Shown here piece after piece: positions 58,826 through 64,000 of a DNA stretch of 64,000 nt (position 1 is its first letter; each line of letters begins with the position of its first letter). A model generated the notes under the pieces. It was not told where the DNA came from, made no database searches, and saw nothing but the letters and a program-made list of their open reading frames with translations. The translations under genes and the position numbers were made by a program. This DNA comes from Hyphomicrobiales bacterium. Lineage in GTDB: Bacteria > Pseudomonadota > Alphaproteobacteria > Rhizobiales > Rhizobiaceae. The stretch lies in contig UBMI01000010.1 of NCBI GenBank assembly GCA_900466475.1, positions 620,001-684,000 on the forward strand. Direction: 5' to 3'.

Positions 58826-59602
58826 CTAGATTCCGGCGTACCACTCGTAGCCCCGGTCTTCCCAGAAGCCGCCCTTGCCGCCCCACAGGCCGGCGAAGCT
58901 GTCCTTCATCTCGATCCGCATCACGTATTTGGCATGCTTGTAGCCAAGCTGGCGCTCGACGCGCAGGCGAAGCGGGGCGCCGTGGGCGACTTCCAGATCC
59001 TTGCCGTTCATCTGGTAGGCGAGGATGGTCTGCGGGTGGAAGGCGTCGATGAGATCGATGCTTTCGTAATAGGTTCCGCTGCCGTCCAGCGTCTGCTCGA
59101 GCTGGTCTGCGCAGTAGAAGACGGCATAGCGGGCTTGGGGTTTCAGCCCCACGCTCTGCAGGAGCGGTCCGAGCTGCGCGCCAGTCCACTTGCCGATCGC
59201 GCTCCAGCCCTCGACGCAGTCGTGGCGGGTGATCTGGGTGCGCGAGGGCAGCTTCTTCAGATCTGCGAGCGAAAGCTTGACGGGACGCTCTACCAACCCG
59301 TCAATCTTCAGTCGCCAGTTGGCGAAGCCGGTTGCCATCATCTGCGCATAGGCTTCGCTGTCTGGCTGGCTGGTGCCGTTCGGCCGGAATGTCGGCGAGA
59401 TATCGGCTTCGGTATATTCGGGCGCCAGCTTGTCCTTGGGAACGAGCAGCCGCTGGCTTTTCATCGTCAGCGTCTCGGCCATGTCGAGAACAGACTGGAC
59501 ATTGGGGTTCTGGACGACATCGTCGCAGCCGGTCAGGCCGAATGCACCGAGTCCGGCAGCCGATCCGATCAGCAGGCCGCGGCGTGTAATGGAGAAGGTC
59601 AT
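58826..59602 (-). CDS. Molybdopterin-dependent oxidoreductase, sulfite-oxidase/MsrP-like
   Basis: This 258-residue protein has an N-terminal RR motif (ITRRGLLIGSAAGLGAFGLTGC) that fits Tat export, with LTGC also a possible lipobox. The molybdopterin domain carries the Mo-ligand Cys in TRHDCVEGWSAIGKWTG, a GSGTYYESIDL loop and APLRLRVERQLGYKHAKYVM. The dimerisation domain of eukaryotic sulfite oxidase is absent, so it is YedY/MsrP-type, working with a membrane cytochrome b. It overlaps the cytochrome gene by four bases. The reaction could be Met-sulfoxide reduction or oxidation of a sulfur compound. Confidence 0.88.
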   Translation of the reverse strand: MTFSITRRGLLIGSAAGLGAFGLTGCDDVVQNPNVQSVLDMAETLTMKSQRLLVPKDKLAPEYTEADISPTFRPNGTSQPDSEAYAQMMATGFANWRLKIDGLVERPVKLSLADLKKLPSRTQITRHDCVEGWSAIGKWTGAQLGPLLQSVGLKPQARYAVFYCADQLEQTLDGSGTYYESIDLIDAFHPQTILAYQMNGKDLEVAHGAPLRLRVERQLGYKHAKYVMRIEMKDSFAGLWGGKGGFWEDRGYEWYAGI

Positions 59603-60453
59603 CGATCGTCCCTTTCGGTTTCGATCACGTAGCGGCCCGTTATCATCGAGCGCATGTTGTTCCAGAGGCCGGACAGGATCACCATGGCGATATGCACGAA
59701 AACGAAGAGGACGATCGACCAGGCGCAGATGAAGTGGATCGACCGGGCCGTTTGCCTGCCGCCGAACAGCTCGAGCAGGAAGGGATAGCCGGCATCCATG
59801 GCGGGTGACATGGTCAAGCCCGTTGCAAACATCAGCGGCAGCAGGATGAAGATGACGATCAGGTAGGCGAGCTTCTGCAGCACATTGTAACGCCTTGCCT
59901 TTTCACCCTTCGGGAAGCGCAGGCGCGCGTGGTCGGCGATTTCCTGTCCCAGATGGTGCGGCGAGATCTCTTCGCCGCTCGGCGCCAGATCACGGCGGAA
60001 ATGGCCCGACAGGAAACCGATGAGCGCATAGATCGATCCGTTGATGACGAAGAGCCAGGCAAAGAACAGATGCCAGCGGCGGCCGGTTGCGAGATCCTGG
60101 TAGCTCGGAATGGTGATCCAGGAAGGGAAGCCACGCTCGGTCGCGTCATCGCCCGTTCCCGAAACGCCGAGAACGCCTGTCGTGGTGATCTGCAGATTGC
60201 CGATGCGAAGCACGCCGCGCGTGCCGCCATCAACGGCGCCGATTGACAGCCAGGACGGGTCTGCGTCCGCACCGTACTGGCCCCAGTAAAGCGCCGGGTG
60301 GGCATTGAAAATCTGCAGCCCGCTCATCAAAAGCAGGCTGAGACAGAGAACGTTGATCCAGTGTGTAATGCGGGTTGCCAGCGAGTGCCGGCGGATGACT
60401 GTTATCGTCGGGCCTGCTGGAGTGGCCTGGCTGTGATCGTCGAGTGTTGCCAT
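59599..60453 (-). CDS. Cytochrome b/b561-type membrane partner of the molybdoenzyme
   Basis: This 284-residue protein has four main transmembrane helices, with His at the expected heme positions: RITHWINVLCLSLLLMSG (first), RRWHLFFAWLFVINGSIYALIGF (second), KLAYLIVIFILLPLMFATGL (third) and SIHFICAWSIVLFVFVHIAMVIL (fourth). This is a prokaryotic cytochrome b561/Ni-hydrogenase-type module that passes quinol electrons to the periplasmic molybdoenzyme. It is first in the operon, behind a SigF-like promoter at 60496-60521, and its stop overlaps the molybdoenzyme start (ATGA). Confidence 0.88.
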   Translation of the reverse strand: MATLDDHSQATPAGPTITVIRRHSLATRITHWINVLCLSLLLMSGLQIFNAHPALYWGQYGADADPSWLSIGAVDGGTRGVLRIGNLQITTTGVLGVSGTGDDATERGFPSWITIPSYQDLATGRRWHLFFAWLFVINGSIYALIGFLSGHFRRDLAPSGEEISPHHLGQEIADHARLRFPKGEKARRYNVLQKLAYLIVIFILLPLMFATGLTMSPAMDAGYPFLLELFGGRQTARSIHFICAWSIVLFVFVHIAMVILSGLWNNMRSMITGRYVIETERDDR

Positions 60454-60495
60454 GGTCGTTTTCGATGTCCGATACCGTCACGCCCCTACTGCATG

Positions 60496-60521
60496 TACGT
60501 AGGCGAAGCGGGATTTGTTAC
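60496..60521 (-). promoter_or_regulatory. SigF-type ECF promoter of the cytochrome b/molybdoenzyme operon
   Basis: On the minus strand, GTAACA (60521-60516), a 16-base spacer and CGTA (60499-60496). It matches the reported Caulobacter SigF motif GTAACC-N16-CGAA in spacing and all but two bases. The start of transcription would be 35-40 bases before ATG 60453. Confidence 0.65.
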
Positions 60522-60616
60522 AGGCGTCCCGAAGTTTTTTCTCTGAGGCCGGAGACCTTTGGCCGGGAAAGGCTGGCGGCGCGGCTTTCCGGACACCGTC
60601 ACAAGTGCGTGAGGCT

Positions 60617-60642
60617 GTAACGAATGGCGTTCCGCCCGCGAA
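60617..60642 (+). promoter_or_regulatory. SigF-type ECF promoter of the DUF1223 gene
   Basis: GTAACG (60617-60622), a 16-base spacer and CGAA (60639-60642). The same motif and spacing as the divergent promoter at 60496-60521, 5 of 6 and 4 of 4 bases of the SigF consensus. The two sites also share the context CTGTAAC-(A/G)-AAT and CGCC, so they look like true twins. Confidence 0.65.
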
Positions 60643-60677
60643 GGAGAACGAGATGCAGATCATCAGGGAGCACCGCC

Positions 60678-61376
60678 ATGACATATTCAGCCGCGTTCAA
60701 TCTTGCGATCATTGCCGCAATCTTCGGCCTCGGTTCCACCTCTCAGGCCTCCGCCGGGCAATCACCTGCGGTCGTGGAATTGTTCACCAGCCAGGGCTGT
60801 TCCTCATGCCCTCCGGCCAATGCCAATCTCGTCAAGCTCAGCAACGATCCTGATGTGCTCACCCTGAGCTTCTCGGTGACTTATTGGGACTATCTCGGAT
60901 GGAAGGACATTTTCGGGAAGAAGGAATTCACCGAGCGGCAGGTGACCTATGAGCCGGCACTCGGCCAATCCGGCCCTTTCACGCCGCAGATGGTCGTCAA
61001 CGGCCACCAGTCGACCGTCGGCTATGATCTCAACCAGATCCGGCGCGTGATCGCGTCCGAGCCCGCACTGTCAGGCCCCGGGATCGCGCTGGCCCCGAAC
61101 GTGGCTGTCATCGACGCTGCGAAGGGCCGGAGCGCTCCGGCCGACGTCTGGCTCGTCCGCTACGCTCCGGGCACCGTGCAGGTTCCGGTCGCCAGAGGCG
61201 AGAACGCTGGCGAGACATTGTCGCACGCTCATGTCGTGCACGAGTTGACGCGTCTCGGCACCTGGGACGGCAAGATGCTGAAGCTGCCGATCCCGGCTGC
61301 GGCCGGCGACCTCAAGAGCGCCATCATCGTCCAGGAGCCGAGGGGCGGCAGGATTCTCGCGGCAACGACCGACTGA
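60678..61376 (+). CDS. DUF1223 secreted thioredoxin-like protein
   Basis: From ATG 60678 (behind GGGAG) this is 232 residues. A signal peptide (MTYSAAFNLAIIAAIFGLGS ... SQASAGQ) precedes a DUF1223 thioredoxin-fold domain opening AVVELFTSQGCSSCPPANANL, with the CxxC at about residue 45, and containing YWDYLGWKDIFGKKEFTERQ and TPQMVVNGH. The C-terminal 80 residues add a second small domain. Because the SigF-type -10 element ends at 60642, upstream ATGs at 60624 and 60653 lie at or before the transcript start and cannot be the real ones. It shares promoter type with the divergent redox operon. Confidence 0.9.
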   Translation: MTYSAAFNLAIIAAIFGLGSTSQASAGQSPAVVELFTSQGCSSCPPANANLVKLSNDPDVLTLSFSVTYWDYLGWKDIFGKKEFTERQVTYEPALGQSGPFTPQMVVNGHQSTVGYDLNQIRRVIASEPALSGPGIALAPNVAVIDAAKGRSAPADVWLVRYAPGTVQVPVARGENAGETLSHAHVVHELTRLGTWDGKMLKLPIPAAAGDLKSAIIVQEPRGGRILAATTD

Positions 61377-61413
61377 AAACCGCCTAGCTGTCAGATCCGC
61401 CCGCGGTCGACTG

Positions 61414-61944
61414 TCAATCGATCCGCTCGAGATCCCGCGCAAAGCGCTGCCAGTTGCCGACATATTTCTTTGCCGACTGGGTGATCCTGGCGATCGCCTC
61501 ATCGTCCAGCGTGCGGATCGCCTTGGCGGGTGAGCCGACGATGAGGGAATTGTCGGGGAATTCCTTGCCTTCGGTGATGAGCGCATTGGCGCCGACGAGG
61601 CAGTTGTTTCCGATCCTGGCGCCGTTCAGGATCGTGGCGCCCATGCCGATGAGGCTGTTGTTGCCGATCGTGCAGCCGTGGATGATGGCGTGGTGGCCGA
61701 TGGTGCAGTGATCGCCGATCGTGGTGGGGAAGCCGGGGTCGGTGTGGACCATGACGCCTTCCTGCAGGTTGGTGGCCTTGCCGATGACGATGGGTTCGTT
61801 GTCGCCGCGCAGGACGGCACCGAACCAGATGCCGACCTCTTCGGCGAGTTCCACATGGCCGATCACATGCGCTTCGGGGGCGATCCAGAAGGTGCCGTGC
61901 GGCGGCAGTTTCGGGTGCTGGCCTCCGAGCGCATAGATTGCCAT
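61414..61944 (-). CDS. Gamma-carbonic anhydrase family protein
   Basis: This 176-residue left-handed beta-helix hexapeptide protein has zinc His ligands in VHTDPG and GHHAIIHG, plus repeats (IGNNSLIGMGATILNGARIGNNCLVGANALITEG). From these features it matches the YrdA/CaiE/PaaY-like carbonic anhydrase family. GAGGAGG precedes ATG 61944. It is 10 bases after the FAH-family gene in the same direction, so it may be co-transcribed. Activity as CO2 hydratase is possible but not shown. Confidence 0.9.
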   Translation of the reverse strand: MAIYALGGQHPKLPPHGTFWIAPEAHVIGHVELAEEVGIWFGAVLRGDNEPIVIGKATNLQEGVMVHTDPGFPTTIGDHCTIGHHAIIHGCTIGNNSLIGMGATILNGARIGNNCLVGANALITEGKEFPDNSLIVGSPAKAIRTLDDEAIARITQSAKKYVGNWQRFARDLERID

Positions 61945-61954
61945 GTCTTCCTCC

Positions 61955-62647
61955 TCAGACCACGTTCAGCGAGAGCGTCGCGATGCCGTCGACGCCGCAG
62001 GAAATGCTGTCGCCCTTGTTGATGGCGGCAACACCGGCGGGGGTGCCGGTCATGATGATATCGCCGGGCGCCAGAACGAAGAGTTTCGAAAGCTCTGCAA
62101 TGATTTCCGGGACTTTCCAGATCATCTGGTTTAAGTCGCCATCCTGTTTGCGGACGCCGTTGACATCAAGCCAGACGCGGCCATTTACGGGATGTCCGAG
62201 GCGGCTCGCGGGAACGAGCGGCGAGACCGGGGCGGAATGTTCGAAGGCCTTGGCAAGCTCCCACGGGCGGCCGAGTTTCTTGGCTTCGGCCTGCAGGTCG
62301 CGGCGGGTGAAATCGATGCCGACGCCGTAGCCATAGATGCAGTCGAGCGCTTTTTCCGAGGGTATATCGGCGCCGCCGGCCTTCAGCGCCAGCACGCATT
62401 CGACCTCGAAATGCACGTCATTCGACAGCGGCGGATAGGGGAAGTCCCTGCCGGAGAAGAGATTGTCAGCGTTCTTCTGGAAGAAGAAGGGCGGCTCGCG
62501 GTTCGGGTCATGGCCCATTTCAATGGCGTGATCGGCATAGTTGCGGCCGACGCAATAGACGCGGCGGACCGGAAAGGCCTCGGCGCTGCCTTCGACGGGC
62601 AGGAGAACAGGCTGCGGGAGTGGAATGACGGTGGCGGGAAGGGACAT
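61955..62647 (-). CDS. Fumarylacetoacetate hydrolase-family protein
   Basis: This 230-residue protein of the FAH fold has the metal and catalytic motifs RNYADHAIEMGHDPNREPPFFFQKNADNLF, HFEVECVLALKAGG (E-x-E), YGVGIDFTRRDLQAEAKKLGRPWELAKAFEHSAPVSPLVP, and FVLAPGDIIMTGTPAGV. This is the short FAHD1-like type (acylpyruvate hydrolase/oxaloacetate decarboxylase). I chose MSLPATVIP at 62647; the frame extends upstream to 62746 but has no better ribosome site. The gamma-carbonic anhydrase gene follows 10 bases downstream. Confidence 0.88.
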   Translation of the reverse strand: MSLPATVIPLPQPVLLPVEGSAEAFPVRRVYCVGRNYADHAIEMGHDPNREPPFFFQKNADNLFSGRDFPYPPLSNDVHFEVECVLALKAGGADIPSEKALDCIYGYGVGIDFTRRDLQAEAKKLGRPWELAKAFEHSAPVSPLVPASRLGHPVNGRVWLDVNGVRKQDGDLNQMIWKVPEIIAELSKLFVLAPGDIIMTGTPAGVAAINKGDSISCGVDGIATLSLNVV

Positions 62648-62755
62648 GATGGGACTTCTTGGCTGATTGATCTGGGCGAGTCTGAAGATATCGTAATGCA
62701 TGTCGCGCAAAACTGCGCGGCGGTTTTGCGATAACGACATGCGCAAGACGAAGAA

Positions 62756-62874
62756 CTAGAGCGCGGCAGGCGGATATGAAAGATCGCGACGCGCTTTCAA
62801 GTGCAAAAGGCGCGGAAGGAACCACCTTTGTTCTGACCGGAAACCGCTGCGCTTTTTGGCTTTAATCGCTCTAG
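62756..62874. repeat. 119-bp element bounded by CTAGAGCG/CGCTCTAG
   Basis: CTAGAGCG (62756-62763) and its exact inverse CGCTCTAG (62867-62874) frame 119 bases. Inside, GACCGGAAACCGCTGCGCTTTTTGG resembles the short sequence common downstream of rhizobial genes. The right end contains the TAG stop of the cyclase gene. This looks like a RIME-type intergenic element, although I cannot align it to one here. Confidence 0.5.
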
Positions 62875-64000
62875 GGGGCCGCGATGTCCTGTGCGAGGCT
62901 GCCGCGCACCAATGCGTAATAGGCCGAAAGCTCAGGAATGGCCTTCGGCAGGCTGTCGAAGGCGGGGTCGGAGATGCTGAGCGTGCCCGCGTATTTTGCA
63001 TCCAGGAAGGCGTTATGCTCCGGGAGCGCCGCGCGGTGCGAGCCGTAGAGCACGGTGAAGACGGGCGAGGGCACCGTGCGGCCCTTGACGATGATGCGGT
63101 CGAGCTCGACCACGGCGTAATGTTCGGCCACGAGGCGGGCGGTTTCCTCGCCGAGCAGCAGGGCGACGCCATAATTCTTCGAGGCGCCTTCCAGGCGTGA
63201 GGCGAGATTGACGCTGTCGCCGAGGCAGGAATAGTCGAAGCGCCGGGTCGAGCCCATATTGCCGACGATGCATTCGCCGGTATTGATGCCGACGCCCATT
63301 TTCAGGATATGCAGCGGCCGGCCGGTGGCGGCCACTTCCCGCTCCAGCTCGCGGTTCAGCGTGCCGATCGCATCCTGCATGGCGATCGAGGCCTTGACCG
63401 CATGCAGGGCATGGTCGGGGTCGTCGAGCGGCGCATTCCAGAAGGCCATGATGCAATCGCCCATATATTTGTCGATCGTGCCGCCATGGTCCATGACGAC
63501 ATCCGAGAGCGGCGTCAGCAGCCGGTTGATGAGCGTTGTCAGCTGCTCGGGATCGTCCTTCATCGTTTCGGCAATGGTGGTGAAGCCGCGTACGTCTGAA
63601 AACAGGACGGTCAGGGTTCGCCGCTCGCCGCCGAGCTTCAGCTGCGAGGGATCATTGGAGAGGCGCTTGACGAGATCGGGCGAGATATATTGGGCAAAGG
63701 CGAGCGTGATCTGGCGCTTCTGGTGGCGCTCCTGCGCATAGTCGAAGGCTGCCTGGCCGAAGGCGACGGCGATGAAGGCGACGGTCGGTCCGAGCGGCGA
63801 GACGAAGACATGGGTGAAGCGGATGCCGGCATAGCTTGCCGCGGCGAAGGCAAGGACGGCGGCGGCGGTCGCGACCAGCGTGCGCCAGCTCGTGGCCTTC
63901 CAGACGGTCGCGGCGGCGAGCGCGACGGCAACGAGGATGCAGATCGCAACGACCGGCAGACCGGCTTCATTGATGGCGAGGCCATGGACGATATTGTCGT
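62871..64000 (-). CDS. CHASE2-type class III adenylate/guanylate cyclase, N-terminus cut by window edge
   Basis: The frame is open from the window edge to TAG at 62873-62871. The visible protein (about 376 residues) has the end of a periplasmic sensor, three hydrophobic helices (VVAICILVAVALAAATVW, LVATAAAVLAFAAASYA, VSPLGPTVAFIAVAFGQAAF), the linker YISPDLVKRLSNDPSQLKLGGERR, and the cyclase domain. Catalytic residues are LFSDVRGFT (metal Asp), DKYMGDCIMAFWNAP (second Asp) and GDSVNLASRLEG (Asn/Arg). The CHASE2-TM-cyclase layout is inferred, since most of the sensor lies outside the window. Confidence 0.85.
   Translation of the reverse strand, partial: DNIVHGLAINEAGLPVVAICILVAVALAAATVWKATSWRTLVATAAAVLAFAAASYAGIRFTHVFVSPLGPTVAFIAVAFGQAAFDYAQERHQKRQITLAFAQYISPDLVKRLSNDPSQLKLGGERRTLTVLFSDVRGFTTIAETMKDDPEQLTTLINRLLTPLSDVVMDHGGTIDKYMGDCIMAFWNAPLDDPDHALHAVKASIAMQDAIGTLNRELEREVAATGRPLHILKMGVGINTGECIVGNMGSTRRFDYSCLGDSVNLASRLEGASKNYGVALLLGEETARLVAEHYAVVELDRIIVKGRTVPSPVFTVLYGSHRAALPEHNAFLDAKYAGTLSISDPAFDSLPKAIPELSAYYALVRGSLAQDIAAP

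Noticed and set aside
1..64000. CRISPR arrays, tRNA, rRNA, transposases, integrases, attachment sites
   Set aside because: No direct-repeat arrays, clover-leaf genes or mobility-gene motifs were recognised on either strand by eye.

Overview
This 64 kb window is GC-rich, gene-dense bacterial DNA. Its content fits an alphaproteobacterium of the Rhizobiaceae (Rhizobium/Agrobacterium-like). The evidence for this is an alphaproteobacterial LexA box (GTTC-N7-GTTC), a rhizobial-type D-tartrate dehydratase, two class III cyclases, an accessory ClpP, a Zur-box-controlled AztD-like protein, a cobalamin riboswitch, and the CTAGAGCG sequences common at rhizobial gene ends. I see no rRNA, tRNA, CRISPR array, transposase, replication or conjugation gene. 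The mix of stand-alone metabolic genes with local regulators looks like an accessory chromosomal or chromid region, but the replicon cannot be decided from sequence alone.

Layout. 0-3.3 kb: the start of a LexA-boxed gene, a GFA zinc protein, an RTX calcium-binding protein and three very small membrane proteins. 3.6-10 kb: a UBP zinc finger with a thioredoxin-reductase-like flavoprotein, a HypT-like LysR regulator, D-tartrate dehydratase, a TetR/SDR pair and a small P-loop kinase. 10.2-12.3 kb: an acetolactate synthase gene behind a complete attenuator with a Val/Ile/Leu-rich leader peptide that is probably leaderless. 12.3-23.3 kb: a BASS transporter, regulator/oxidoreductase pairs, a phosphoesterase and a glutamate-receptor-like channel. 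23.5-27.5 kb (minus strand): a cobalamin-riboswitch operon with an ABC importer (binding protein, permease, ATPase) and a methyltransferase. 27.5-36 kb: AztD, ADH/LysR, YidB-like, ClpP, ArsR/SRPBCC, a TetR remnant and AraC/aldo-keto reductase. 36.3-41.8 kb: three small unknown genes, then a copper-handling cluster (DUF2946-like, PepSY, PCuAC, SCO, CopC, CopD). 41.9-49.8 kb: an arginase-like protein, EamA/AraC, an MBL hydrolase, GFA plus a hexapeptide acetyltransferase, a lipoprotein and a TPR cyclase. 50.2-51.3 kb: an AT-rich, probably acquired membrane protein. 51.4-58.2 kb: MFS plus quinone reductase under a TetR, a PNPOx-like enzyme, a DHA2 MFS and an SDR. 58.4-61.4 kb: a periplasmic redox divergon. 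The rest holds a gamma-carbonic anhydrase, a FAH-family hydrolase, a palindrome-bounded repeat and a truncated CHASE2-type cyclase.

How the genes work together. At least eight times an NAD(P)-dependent or flavin-type reductase sits beside its own regulator (TetR, HxlR, XRE, LysR or AraC), usually divergent, so the region looks like a bank of separately inducible detoxification or catabolic modules. Metal homeostasis recurs through cobalamin/corrinoid uptake, zinc and copper. The most interesting unit is at 58.4-61.4 kb. A cytochrome b, a sulfite-oxidase/MsrP-like molybdoenzyme and a methionine-rich secreted protein (18 Met in 68 mature residues) are transcribed away from a DUF1223 thioredoxin-like protein. 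Both transcription units carry the same GTAAC(A/G)-N16-CG(T/A)A promoter, which matches the SigF-type ECF motif. This is a plausible periplasmic oxidant-scavenging system.
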